Of a stretch of 64,000 bases of DNA, positions 36,083 through 43,951 are shown piece after piece. The DNA is from Hydrogenophaga flava NBRC 102514 (GTDB lineage Bacteria; Pseudomonadota; Gammaproteobacteria; Burkholderiales; Burkholderiaceae_C): the NCBI RefSeq assembly GCF_001571145.1, contig NZ_BCTF01000014.1, forward strand, positions 1 to 64,000. Direction: 5' to 3'. Each line of letters begins with the position of its first letter. The stretch's first letter is position 1. The position numbers and the translations under genes are program-made. The notes under the pieces were generated by a model. The model was not told where the DNA came from. It saw only the letters and a program-made list of their open reading frames with translations, and searched no databases.

Positions 36083-36823
36083 TCAGGTGATGTTGACGGT
36101 GTAGTGGAAGGCGTGGGCGTCGCCGCGCGTGGTGCGCAGCTCGACGCAGCGGCCCGAGAGGTCGTAGGCCGAGCGCTGCACCTGCGCACAGGGGTGGCCG
36201 GCGGGCAGGCCCAGGTGGCGGGCCTGCGCGGCGCTGAGCTGGCCGAAGCCGATGTCGTCCAGCGCGCGGTGGATGTGCACCTGCAGCTTGCGCGCGAACA
36301 TGGGGTAGAGCAGGTCGTCCCAGGTGGCCAGGTCGTCGTCGGCCAGCGGCGCGAACAGGTCCAGCGGCAGCCAAAGTTCCTCGAACAGGCGTGGCTGCTC
36401 GGCCATGAGGCGCAGGCGGTGCACGCGCAGCACCGGCTCGCCGGTGCCGATGCCCAGCGCGCGCGAGACGGCCGCCGGGGCGCTGACGCGGCTGCGCTGC
36501 AGGATGCGGGAAACCGGCACCTCGCCGGTGCCGCTGTCGAAACGGAAGAAGCGCAGCATGGACGCCCCGGCCAGCCCCTGGCGGACGAAGGTGCCGCGGC
36601 CGTGGATGCGTTCGATGAAGCCCTGTTCCACCAGCAGTTCCAGCGCGCGGCGCATGGTGCCGAGGGCCACGCCGTGTTCTTTGGCCAGCTGGCTTTCGGC
36701 GGGCAGGGCGGAGCCGGGCGACCACTCGCCCGCCACCACGCGGGCCCGCAGCGCCTGTGCCAGCGAGGCGTAGCGGCTGACGCCGGGTTCCGGGGATGTC
36801 ACCAGTCGGAGAGAAGAGTTCAT
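36083..36823 (-). CDS. GntR-family regulator with UTRA domain (HutC subfamily)
   Basis: 246 residues. Winged helix about 15-80 (YASLAQALRARVVAGEWSPGSALPAESQLAKEHGVALGTMRRALELLVEQGFIERIHGRGTFV pattern), followed by a UTRA ligand domain with VSRALGIGTGEPVLRVHRLRL, LPLDLFAPL and C-terminal RSAYDLSGRCVELRTTRGDAHAFHY. It heads the run bug, amidohydrolase, tctDECBA. A palindrome lies 14 bases upstream of its start. It probably represses its own operon and responds to a ligand of that pathway. Confidence 0.88.
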   Translation of the reverse strand: MNSSLRLVTSPEPGVSRYASLAQALRARVVAGEWSPGSALPAESQLAKEHGVALGTMRRALELLVEQGFIERIHGRGTFVRQGLAGASMLRFFRFDSGTGEVPVSRILQRSRVSAPAAVSRALGIGTGEPVLRVHRLRLMAEQPRLFEELWLPLDLFAPLADDDLATWDDLLYPMFARKLQVHIHRALDDIGFGQLSAAQARHLGLPAGHPCAQVQRSAYDLSGRCVELRTTRGDAHAFHYTVNIT

Positions 36824-36836
36824 GGGAATAAACTCT

Positions 36837-36852
36837 AGTCCTCTATAGGACT
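36837..36852. promoter_or_regulatory. Palindrome AGTCCT-CTAT-AGGACT, probable operator of the GntR regulator
   Basis: Perfect 6-bp arms (36837-36842 and 36847-36852) with a 4-bp spacer, 14 bases before the gntR ATG (36823). HutC-type regulators bind short palindromes at their own promoters. Function is inferred from position. Confidence 0.55.
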
Positions 36853-36887
36853 TGGCGATAAAGGGAAAACCCTGATCAGGGCGGTGT

Positions 36888-36919
36888 GCGGGTGCCCGGG
36901 CTGTTGCCGGGCGACCCGC
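36888..36919 (-). terminator. Strong hairpin after the binding-lipoprotein gene, possible terminator
   Basis: GCGGGTGCCCGG (36888-36899) pairs with CCGGGC-GACCCGC (36907-36919), one bulged base, loop of 7. It begins ten bases after the stop at 36929 on the minus strand. No T-run follows, so it may act with Rho or as an RNA 3' stabiliser. Confidence 0.45.
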
Positions 36920-36928
36920 GGGGGACGG

Positions 36929-38110
36929 TCAGCGGATCACCGCAAGCTTCTCGCGCTGGCCTGCCTTGAAGGTGTAGAGGGTGAGTGCGGCGTTCTGGCG
37001 GTCGCCCTTGTCGTCGAACACCACCTTGCCGGACGCGCCCTGGTACTGGATGGCCTTGAGCGCGGGCAGGTACTGCTTCGGGTCGGCCGATCCGGCGGTC
37101 TGCATGGCGCTGGCCAGCAGCTTCACGCCGTCGTAGGCGTAGCCGGCGTAGGCCTGCACGTCCACGCCGTACTTGGCCTTGAAGTCGGCGCGGAACTTGT
37201 CGTTGGCCGCGGCTTCTTCACCGTCCACGCCACCGGCTTCCACACAGTACACCTGCCCGTCGCCCAGGGCCTCGGCCGAGAGGGTGATCATCTCGGCGGT
37301 GCACAGGCCGTCGCCGCCCACCAGCTTGGAGGTGTAGCCCAGGGTCTTCATCTGGCGCAGCATGGGGCCGCCCACGGCGTCCATGCCACCAAAGAAGATG
37401 ACGTCCGGCTTCTTGTCCTTGAGCGAGGTGAGGATGGCGTTGAAGTCGGTGGCCTTGTCGTTGGTGTATTCGCGGCCCACCACCTCGGCGCCGGCGGCCT
37501 TGGCGGCCTTCTCGAACTCGTCGGCCAGGCCCTGGCCGTAGGCGGTGCGGTCATCGATGACGGCCACGGTCTTGGCATTCAGGCCCTGCACCGTGTAGCG
37601 CCCCATGGCACCGCCTTGCTGGGTGTCGTCGGCCACCAGGCGGAACGCACCGGGGAAGCCCTGGCGCGTGAACTTGGGGTTGGTGGACGAGGGCGTGATC
37701 TGCGGGACGCCGGCTTCGTGGTAGATGAGCGAAGCGGGCAGCGTGGCGCCGGAGGTGAGGTGGCCCACCACACCGTTGACGCCGGTGTCCACCAGCTTCT
37801 GCGCGGCTGCGGTGGCCTGCTTGGGGTCTGCGGTATCGTCTTCGGCCAGCAACTCGAAGCGGGCGGTCTGGTTGCCGATCTTCACGCCCGCGGCGTTGAG
37901 TTCCTCGATGGCCAGGCGTGCGCCGTTCTCGTTGTCCTTGCCCAGGTGGGCCACCGCGCCACTGGTGGCACCCACGTGACCGATACGGACCACCAGTTCG
38001 CCCGCAGCGGGTGCAGTGCCATCAGCGGCCGGGGCGGCTTCCTCTTTCTTGCCGCAGGCGGCCAGCGCGACAGCTGCGGCCAGCACGGCCAGTTTCAGTT
38101 CGGTATTCAT
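36929..38110 (-). CDS. Branched-chain amino acid-type ABC transporter binding lipoprotein (LivJ/LivK family)
   Basis: 393 residues. Lipoprotein signal with lipobox LAAC (Cys19) after LKLAVLAAAVALA. The periplasmic-binding-protein type I fold is clear: VVRIGHVGATSGAVAHLGKDNENGARLAIEELNAAG, GHLTSGATLPASLIYHEAGVPQITPSSTNP, VAVIDDRTAYGQGLADEFEKAAK, and ILTSLKDKKPDVIFFGGMDAVGGPMLRQMK. The start at 38110 fits the lipoprotein signal; a longer start at 38149 would spoil it. No livHMGF genes are in the window, so the permease is elsewhere. Ligand may be branched-chain or related amino acids. Confidence 0.92.
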   Translation of the reverse strand: MNTELKLAVLAAAVALAACGKKEEAAPAADGTAPAAGELVVRIGHVGATSGAVAHLGKDNENGARLAIEELNAAGVKIGNQTARFELLAEDDTADPKQATAAAQKLVDTGVNGVVGHLTSGATLPASLIYHEAGVPQITPSSTNPKFTRQGFPGAFRLVADDTQQGGAMGRYTVQGLNAKTVAVIDDRTAYGQGLADEFEKAAKAAGAEVVGREYTNDKATDFNAILTSLKDKKPDVIFFGGMDAVGGPMLRQMKTLGYTSKLVGGDGLCTAEMITLSAEALGDGQVYCVEAGGVDGEEAAANDKFRADFKAKYGVDVQAYAGYAYDGVKLLASAMQTAGSADPKQYLPALKAIQYQGASGKVVFDDKGDRQNAALTLYTFKAGQREKLAVIR

Positions 38111-38144
38111 GGACGGGACTTCCTTGGGTTGTGCAACAAAAAAG

Positions 38145-38159
38145 CACACATATGGTGTG
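38145..38159. promoter_or_regulatory. Small palindrome CACAC-ATATG-GTGTG upstream of the binding lipoprotein gene
   Basis: Perfect 5-bp arms (38145-38149, 38155-38159). It lies 35 bases before the ATG of the LivK-like gene in a locally AT-rich stretch of about 50 bases, which is the likely promoter. The remaining bases up to the tRNA gene show nothing I can name. Confidence 0.3.
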
Positions 38160-38321
38160 TATGCATATCATTTTACTAGCCAGCGCTCTTTCGCGTGGCT
38201 TGTTGTTGCGCGAGGCCAGCAGCGCGCGGTGCCGGTTGACAGCCGCTGGAGGTCTTTGGGGGGTGTTGCTGGCGGATGTGCCGCCGGCCATGGGATCGGC
38301 CGTGGGCCGACCTGGGTGATG

Positions 38322-38397
<76 letters not shown>

Positions 38398-38432
38398 ACG
38401 AACGACGAAAATTCTATCAAACCGGGGCGGCC

Positions 38433-39236
38433 TCAGCGCACCTTGTCGGTGGAAGCTGGTGCCCGCTCCATGGTCAGCTCCACGCGGCGGTTGTGCACCC
38501 GGTCGACCGGGTTGTCGCGCGCGCCCAGCGGCCGTGTGTCGGCGAAGCCGCTGGCCTGCACACGCTGTGGCGCCACGCCGCGTTCGATCAGGTAGCGCGC
38601 CACAGCGGCGGCACGCCCTGTGGACAGTTCCCAGTTGGATGGAAAGCGCTCGGTCTGGATCGGGACACTGTCGGTGTGGCCTTCGACCACCAGGCGAAGG
38701 TTCGGGTCGCTGTTGAGCAGGGGGATCAGCCGGTCCAGCACAGGCTGGCCTTCTGCGGCGAGGTGGGCCGCGCCCGACTCGAACAGGATTTCGCTGCTGA
38801 TGCGAAAGCGCACCGCGTCGTCCGTCATGATGATGTCCACGTCTGCACCCAGCTGGTCCAGCGGCAGGCCATTGAGTGTCTTCGGGGTTGCCGCTGCAGC
38901 GGGCGCTGCAGGCGGTTCGGGCGAGGTCGGCGGTACCGCAGGCGGCACGATGCTGCCGGCGGGGTAGGGCGCGCCGGGCACCGGTCCGCTGGTCTGCGTG
39001 GATGCACCGTCTGCTTCGGCCTGTTGACCGTCCTTGCCTTTTCCGGGGCCCGCGAAGGCGAGCAGGACCACCATCAGCACCAGGATCAGCGTGATCACGT
39101 CCAGGTAGGTGATGAGCCAGCCTTCCTCTTCCACCTCCACGCGCGAATCGACGTGCCAGCGGCGGTAGCGGCCGACCGAGGTCGACACCCGGGGCTGGCG
39201 GGCGGGGGAGGGTCCGGTCTGCGAAGTGGCGGCCAT
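38433..39236 (-). CDS. MotB-like stator protein with OmpA peptidoglycan-binding domain
   Basis: 267 residues. One N-terminal transmembrane helix (WLITYLDVITLILVLMVVLLAF) holds the ion-carrying aspartate (Asp46) of MotB-type proteins, preceded by EEEGWLITY. A Pro/Ala-rich linker (about 75-120) leads to an OmpA-like domain with EILFESGAAHLAAEGQPVLDRL, VVEGHTDSVPIQTERFPSNWELSTGRAAAVARYL and a C-terminal NRRVEL. With the adjacent MotA-like protein it would form a peptidoglycan-anchored, ion-driven stator. No flagellar genes are present, so it may drive a flagellar motor encoded elsewhere (MotCD type) or another envelope machine. Confidence 0.85.
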   Translation of the reverse strand: MAATSQTGPSPARQPRVSTSVGRYRRWHVDSRVEVEEEGWLITYLDVITLILVLMVVLLAFAGPGKGKDGQQAEADGASTQTSGPVPGAPYPAGSIVPPAVPPTSPEPPAAPAAAATPKTLNGLPLDQLGADVDIIMTDDAVRFRISSEILFESGAAHLAAEGQPVLDRLIPLLNSDPNLRLVVEGHTDSVPIQTERFPSNWELSTGRAAAVARYLIERGVAPQRVQASGFADTRPLGARDNPVDRVHNRRVELTMERAPASTDKVR

Positions 39237-39239
39237 GGT

Positions 39240-40040
39240 TCAGCGGGTGGCAGGTCGGGGCGCTCCCCGGCGGTCGTAGATTTCGTCGTCGTACTGCGCC
39301 ACGAAGGCCTTGAGGGTCTCTCGCATCAGCGACGGGCTGCGGCCCACGCACATCATCGAAATGCCTTCGAGCACCATGTTCATCAGCACCAGGCGCTGTT
39401 CGGTGCGACGTTCCAGCTTCACCGCGATGGGCTTGAAGACCAGGTTGGCCAGCAGCACACCGTAGAAGGTGGTGACCAGGGCGACGGCCAGTTGCGAGCC
39501 GATGGCGCCCATGTCACCGCTGCTGACAAGATCCATCAGGTTGATCAGGCCCAGCAGCGTGCCCAGCATGCCGAAGGCCGGCGCGTAGCTGGCCATGACG
39601 CGGAACAGCTGTGCCTCGGCCGCCTCGCGCTGGCGCAGGTGGGCGATGCGCCACTGCAGCAGGTCGATGATTTCTTCCTCGGGGGTGCGGTCGATCACCA
39701 GTTGCACGCCGGTGCGCAGGAAGGGGTTGGTCACATGGGTCAGCGCCTTCTCCACCGCCTGCAGGTCGCCCTGCACCCAGAGCTTGGAAAGGCCGACCAG
39801 TTCCTCGATGTCCTGTTTGGTGTTGAGCTTTTCCTCGCGCATCACCTGCGAGACAAGATGGAACACGCGCAGCACCTCGCGCAGCGGGTAGCTCAGGAAG
39901 GTGGCGGCCAGCGTGCCGCCGAGCACGATGGCGATGCTGGGGGCGTCGATGAAATTGCCCGGCTTGTCGGAGCCGAACAGCAGGATGACGGCCATCAGCG
40001 CGACGCTGGCCACCATGCCGATCAGGGTGGACGGGTTCAC
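39240..40040 (-). CDS. MotA-like stator protein (MotA/MotC type)
   Basis: 266 residues with four hydrophobic segments: LIGMVASVALMAVILLFG, APSIAIVLGGTLAATFLSY, the central pair VMASYAPAFGMLGTLLGLINLM and LAVALVTTFYGVLLANLVF. The conserved prolines around PAFGMLGTLLG and the cytoplasmic loop with charged residues (LKRTEQR-like: KLERRTEQRLVLMN) are MotA features. The stop is three bases before the MotB-like start. The pair resembles MotC/MotD and PomA/PomB, so the driving ion could be Na+ or H+. Confidence 0.85.
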   Translation of the reverse strand: MNPSTLIGMVASVALMAVILLFGSDKPGNFIDAPSIAIVLGGTLAATFLSYPLREVLRVFHLVSQVMREEKLNTKQDIEELVGLSKLWVQGDLQAVEKALTHVTNPFLRTGVQLVIDRTPEEEIIDLLQWRIAHLRQREAAEAQLFRVMASYAPAFGMLGTLLGLINLMDLVSSGDMGAIGSQLAVALVTTFYGVLLANLVFKPIAVKLERRTEQRLVLMNMVLEGISMMCVGRSPSLMRETLKAFVAQYDDEIYDRRGAPRPATR

Positions 40041-40137
40041 GCCAGGGGCTCCTTGGGATTGCGGTGCATACCCTGGAGATTCTCGGCAGGCCAGCGCCTG
40101 CGGACGGGGAGATAAGGGGGGTATTTCCCCTCTTGAT

Positions 40138-41034
40138 TCAGTTCATTCCATTCCGGCTGGCCAGCTCCATGAACAGGGCCGAATGGTCCAGGTCGGCCAG
40201 GCCGTGCTCGGCGGCCTGGGCGAACAGCTGCTCGAACAGGCCGGTGATGGGGGCGTCGAAGCCGATCTCGCTGGCGGTCGTGAGCGCATTGCGCATGTCC
40301 TTGAGCTGCACCGTGATGGCGGCGCGCTTGGCGAAATCGCGCTCGACCATGCGCTGGCCATGCACCTGCAGGATGCGGCTGTCGGCAAAGCCGCCGCTGA
40401 TGGCCTGCTTCACCTTGCCCATGTCGGCGCCGCCCTTCTCGCACAGCAGCAGGGCCTCGGCCACAGCGCCGATGGTGATGCCCACGATCATCTGGTTCGC
40501 CAGTTTGGCCAGTTGTCCCGAGCCGTGCGGGCCCACATGGGTGGCGCGACCGAGCGTGGCAAAAACAGGCAGGGCGCGCTCGAAATCGGCCGGCTTGCCG
40601 CCCGCCATGATGGCCAGCGTACCGGCCTCGGCGCCCACCGTGCCGCCCGAAACGGGCGCGTCGATGTGGTGGACGCCCAGCGCGGCCAGGCGTGCGGCGT
40701 GGTCGCGCGCCTGGCGCGGCTGGATGGAGGACATGTCGACGACCAGGCTGCCGGGGCGCAGGCCATCGGTCGTGCCCTGGCCGAACAGCACGTCTTCGAC
40801 CACACGACCGTCTTCGAGCAGGCAGACCACGATGTCGGCCTGGGCCACGGTGTCGGCCGGACGTTCGAATACCTGGGCGCCGAAGGGTTGCAGGCGCTCG
40901 GCCTTGGCGCGCGAGCGGTTCCAGACGCTGACGCGATGGCCTGCTTCGCACAGGCGGCGGGCCATGGGAAGGCCCATCATGCCGATGCCCAGCACGGCGA
41001 TGGACAGGGATGGGGTGGTGGAGGCGGTGGTCAT
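40138..41034 (-). CDS. Beta-hydroxyacid dehydrogenase (3-hydroxyisobutyrate dehydrogenase family)
   Basis: 298 residues. N-terminal NAD(P) Rossmann domain (IAVLGIGMMGLPMARRLCEAGHRVSVWNRS), substrate motif DAPVSGGTVGAEAGTLAIMAGG, catalytic lysine segment GSGQLAKLANQMIVGITIGAVAEAL and C-terminal helical dimer domain with FAKRAAITVQLKDMRNAL. It oxidises a beta-hydroxy acid or reduces a semialdehyde such as tartronate semialdehyde; the exact substrate cannot be told. It lies 60 bases after the FadR-type regulator, separated by a terminator hairpin. Confidence 0.9.
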   Translation of the reverse strand: MTTASTTPSLSIAVLGIGMMGLPMARRLCEAGHRVSVWNRSRAKAERLQPFGAQVFERPADTVAQADIVVCLLEDGRVVEDVLFGQGTTDGLRPGSLVVDMSSIQPRQARDHAARLAALGVHHIDAPVSGGTVGAEAGTLAIMAGGKPADFERALPVFATLGRATHVGPHGSGQLAKLANQMIVGITIGAVAEALLLCEKGGADMGKVKQAISGGFADSRILQVHGQRMVERDFAKRAAITVQLKDMRNALTTASEIGFDAPITGLFEQLFAQAAEHGLADLDHSALFMELASRNGMN

Positions 41035-41048
41035 GGACTCGGGGGAAG

Positions 41049-41086
41049 AAAAAATGCGGTTTCCGGGAGTGTCCCGGAAACCGCAT
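41049..41086 (-). terminator. Intrinsic terminator after the FadR-type regulator gene
   Basis: Perfect 15-bp stem: ATGCGGTTTCCGGGA (41054-41068), loop of three, TCCCGGAAACCGCAT (41072-41086). On the minus strand it is followed by six T residues (A-run 41049-41054). It starts nine bases after the regulator stop (41095) and ends before the dehydrogenase start, so the two genes are probably separate transcripts or partly attenuated. Confidence 0.85.
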
Positions 41087-41094
41087 GAAGTGGT

Positions 41095-41808
41095 TCAACG
41101 AACCACGGAGTTGTCGGGGCTGGGCGCGCTGGCAGCGGGTGCGGCCTGGGCACCTAGGTAAAGGCTGGCCTGGTGGCTGTGCTCGCGCATCAGGGCTTCG
41201 GCGCGGTCTGCGTCGCCCTGGGCCACGGCCTGCGCGATGGCCGCGTGTTCGTCCCAGACCGGGTCGCGCAGGCCATCGTGCTGCAGCGCCTCGCCCATGG
41301 CGCGGCGGATATGGTGCCAGTGCAGCAGGGCGCTCTGTTCGATCAGCGGGTTGGCCGAGGCCTGGTAGAGCGCGCGGTGGAAGGCCAGGTCGGCGTCGAT
41401 CATGGCCTTGATGTCGCCGGCGTCCACGGCCTGACGGCCTTGTTCGATCAGTGCCGGGTCGATGTGCGCACGGCGCTCCGCAGCCAGCCGGGCGGCCAGG
41501 GTGTCCAGTGCCCCGCGCACCTCATACACCTGCGCGATCCAGGCCGGGTCCAGCGGCGTCACCTGCAGGCCGCGGCTGCGGCCGGCATTGCCCGCCAGCG
41601 GCGCGTCCTGCACGAAACCGTCGCGCTTGAGCAGGCGCAGCGCCTGCATCACCGGCTGGCGCGAGACCGCTAGGCGTTCGGCCAGCTCTTCCTGTGTGAC
41701 CCGCTGCCCGGGCGCCAGAGCGCCCGCACTGATCGCGTCCAGCAGGGCGCGGTAGACCTGATCGACCAGGTCGGGCGCGGTTTCGAGTTGCAGCAGCTGG
41801 GCAGTCAT
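41095..41808 (-). CDS. GntR-family regulator with FCD domain (FadR subfamily)
   Basis: 237 residues. Winged helix (about 15-75: VDQVYRALLDAISAGALAPGQRVTQEELAERLAVSRQPVMQALRLLKRDGFV) and an all-helical FCD ligand domain with VYEVRGALDTLAARLAAER, DADLAFHRALYQASANPLIEQ and DEHAAIAQAVAQGDADRAEALMREH. The Asp/His metal-binding residues (DADLAFH, ...HxxI..., EH) typical of FCD are present. A 27-bp palindrome lies right before its start. It likely controls its own gene and the divergent hydrolase, and possibly the dehydrogenase. Confidence 0.88.
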   Translation of the reverse strand: MTAQLLQLETAPDLVDQVYRALLDAISAGALAPGQRVTQEELAERLAVSRQPVMQALRLLKRDGFVQDAPLAGNAGRSRGLQVTPLDPAWIAQVYEVRGALDTLAARLAAERRAHIDPALIEQGRQAVDAGDIKAMIDADLAFHRALYQASANPLIEQSALLHWHHIRRAMGEALQHDGLRDPVWDEHAAIAQAVAQGDADRAEALMREHSHQASLYLGAQAAPAASAPSPDNSVVR

Positions 41809-41814
41809 GGCAAT

Positions 41815-41841
41815 GTATTCTGTACTCCGTATACAGAATAC
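41815..41841. promoter_or_regulatory. Palindromic operator GTATTCTGTA-N7-TACAGAATAC for the FadR-type regulator
   Basis: Perfect 10-bp arms (41815-41824, 41832-41841) with a 7-bp spacer, 7 bases before the regulator start (41808) and 65 before the divergent hydrolase start (41906). The inner part also reads as a nested GTA...TAC repeat. Length and symmetry fit a FadR-type dimer site. Confidence 0.7.
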
Positions 41842-41905
41842 GTCAATCGGGCCTCGGCAAGGCTGTCAAGGGACTGACGCTTCCTGCGTGACACAATTTC
41901 CCGCC

Positions 41906-42799
41906 ATGAACACACCCTTGCAACCCGACCCGGCCTGGCTCGACGCCCAGTACAACAACCGCGCCCTGGTGCCTGACCATGCGCAGTACTTCGAGCGCTG
42001 GGCGCGGGACTCGAAGGCTGCACGCGAACAGCTGGTCTGCCTGCCCGACCTGGCCTACGGTCACGGGCCGGGCGAAACGCTGGACCTGTTCCCGGCGCAG
42101 CGCCGAGACGGCGACCCGCTGGCGCCGGTGCTGGTGTTCATCCACGGCGGCTACTGGCGCAGCCTGGACAAGTCGGACCACAGCTTCCTCGCGCCGGCCT
42201 TCGTGAAGCAGGGCGCCTGCGTGGTGATTCCGAACTACGCGCTGTGCCCGGCGGTCACGATTCCCGAGATCACCATGCAGATGGTGCAGGCCCTGGCCTG
42301 GACCTACCGCCACATTGCCGTGCATGGCGGCGACCCGCGGCGCATCTCCATCGTCGGCCACTCGGCGGGCGGGCACCTGGCGGCGATGTTGCTGGCCTGC
42401 GAATGGGCACGTTTTGCGCCTGATCTGCCGGAGGATCTGGTCTACAACGCGCTGTCGATTTCCGGTGTGTTCGACCTGGAGCCGCTGCGCCACACACCCT
42501 TCCTCAAGGACTCGTTGCGCCTGACGCCCGAGCAGGTGCGCATGGCCAGCCCGGCCTGGCTGCCCAAGGAGCTGCCCGACACCGAGGAGGAGCGGGGCGT
42601 GCTGCTGAGCGTGGCCGGCGGTGACGAGAGCGCCGAGTTCCAGCGCCAGGCCCGCCTCATCCGCGACACCTGGGGCGAGGCCGTGGTGCCGATCTGCGAG
42701 ACCCTGCCGGGCCTGAACCACTTCAGCGTGCTAGACGCGCTGGTGCGGCCGCGCCACCGGCTGAACAACCTGGCGCGCCAGCTGCTGGACCTCACATGA
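41906..42799 (+). CDS. Alpha/beta hydrolase, arylformamidase-like (HGGYW type)
   Basis: 297 residues. The HGGYW motif (80-84, [15 protein letters not shown]) and nucleophile Ser153 in [13 protein letters not shown] are hallmarks of the kynurenine formamidase/BNA7-like esterases; the histidine is in [13 protein letters not shown]. The start at 41906 follows the operator region. No kynurenine pathway gene (kynU, kynA) is near, so a general esterase/amidase role is as likely. It overlaps the guaC stop by eight bases convergently. Confidence 0.85.
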   Translation: MNTPLQPDPAWLDAQYNNRALVPDHAQYFERWARDSKAAREQLVCLPDLAYGHGPGETLDLFPAQRRDGDPLAPVLVFIHGGYWRSLDKSDHSFLAPAFVKQGACVVIPNYALCPAVTIPEITMQMVQALAWTYRHIAVHGGDPRRISIVGHSAGGHLAAMLLACEWARFAPDLPEDLVYNALSISGVFDLEPLRHTPFLKDSLRLTPEQVRMASPAWLPKELPDTEEERGVLLSVAGGDESAEFQRQARLIRDTWGEAVVPICETLPGLNHFSVLDALVRPRHRLNNLARQLLDLT

Positions 42800-43769
42800 A
42801 CAGGTGCTCGCCAGCGTTCTCGCCGCCGAGGATCACGTAGTTCACTTTCTTCAGGTCGCTCAGCTGGGTGCCGCCGGCGTAGCTGATCGAACTCTGCACG
42901 TCTTCCCGCATCTCGCGCAGCGTGTCGGCGAGCTTGCCCTTGATGGGCTCGAGGATGCGCTTGCCCTCGACGTGCTTGTATTCGCCCTTGTTGAAGTCGC
43001 TGGCCGAGCCGTAGTACTCCTTGTAGAGCTTGCCGTCGACCTCGACCGTCTGGCCCGGTGACTCCTCGTGGCCGGCGAACAGCGAGCCGATCATGACCAT
43101 GGTCGCCCCGAAGCGCACGCTCTTGGCGATGTCGCCGTGGTGGCGGATGCCGCCGTCCGCGATGATGGGTTTGGTCGCCACGCGCGCGCACCACTTGAGC
43201 GCCGAGAGCTGCCAGCCGCCGGTGCCAAAACCGGTCTTGAGCTTGGTGATGCAGACCTTGCCCGGGCCCACGCCCACCTTGGTGGCGTCCGCGCCCCAGT
43301 TCTCCAGGTCGATCACGGCTTCCGGTGTGGCCACGTTGCCGGCGATCACGAAGGCCTGAGGCAGCTTCTTCTTGATGTGTTCGATCATCAAGCGCACGCT
43401 CTCGGCGTGGCCATGGGCGATGTCGATGGTGATGTAGTCCGCGCCCACGCCGTCGGCGGCCAGGCGGTCGATGACTTCGTAGTCCGGCGCCTTCACGCCC
43501 GAGCTGATCGACACGAACAGGCCCTTCTCGCGCATGCGCTTCGCATAGGCCACGTTGTCCAGGTCGAAGCGGTGCATCACGTAGAAGTAGCCGTGGGCGG
43601 CCAGCCATTCGCTGATGGACTCGTCCAGCACCGTCTTCATGTTGGCGGGCACCACCGGCAGCTTGAAGCGCCGGCCGCCGAATTCGATGGAGGGGTCGCA
43701 CTCGCTGCGGCTTTCCACGCGGCATTTGCGCGGCAGCAGCAGGATGTTGTCGTAGTCGAAGATTTCCAT
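42792..43769 (-). CDS. guaC: GMP reductase
   Basis: 325 residues of the IMPDH/GMP reductase family without CBS domains. Start [25 protein letters not shown] is typical of GuaC. The active-site cysteine is Cys173 in [21 protein letters not shown], phosphate-binding residues follow in [27 protein letters not shown], and the flap region is near [19 protein letters not shown]. It converts GMP to IMP with NADPH. AAAGG lies a few bases before the ATG. The gene is alone on its strand between a hydrolase and the molybdenum hydroxylase genes. Confidence 0.95.
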   Translation of the reverse strand: MEIFDYDNILLLPRKCRVESRSECDPSIEFGGRRFKLPVVPANMKTVLDESISEWLAAHGYFYVMHRFDLDNVAYAKRMREKGLFVSISSGVKAPDYEVIDRLAADGVGADYITIDIAHGHAESVRLMIEHIKKKLPQAFVIAGNVATPEAVIDLENWGADATKVGVGPGKVCITKLKTGFGTGGWQLSALKWCARVATKPIIADGGIRHHGDIAKSVRFGATMVMIGSLFAGHEESPGQTVEVDGKLYKEYYGSASDFNKGEYKHVEGKRILEPIKGKLADTLREMREDVQSSISYAGGTQLSDLKKVNYVILGGENAGEHLFM

Positions 43770-43863
43770 GTGGGCCTTTCAGTCACCCCCGCATTGCGCA
43801 GTGGGGTGGGTTGGTGAAAAGGCGCTTGGAACTGGCCGGTGTTTGCCCCCAGGAGCGGGAAAC

Positions 43864-43894
43864 AAAAAACCGGGCGCAATTGCTTGGGCCCGGT
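43864..43894 (-). terminator. Intrinsic terminator after the molybdenum hydroxylase operon
   Basis: Stem ACCGGGC (43869-43875) with GCCCGGT (43888-43894), 12-base loop; on the minus strand T residues follow from the A-run at 43864-43869. It lies 57 bases beyond the large-subunit stop (43952). Confidence 0.7.
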
Positions 43895-43951
43895 GCTTGA
43901 TTCTAGGCGCTCAGGCGCTGGCCTGGATAGCCGCCCATACGCGTATGAGGT

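Noticed and set aside
40088..40132. GC-rich run with a small GGGG/CCCC hairpin between the stator pair and the dehydrogenase
   Set aside because: The stem is short and the following T residues are few; too weak to call.
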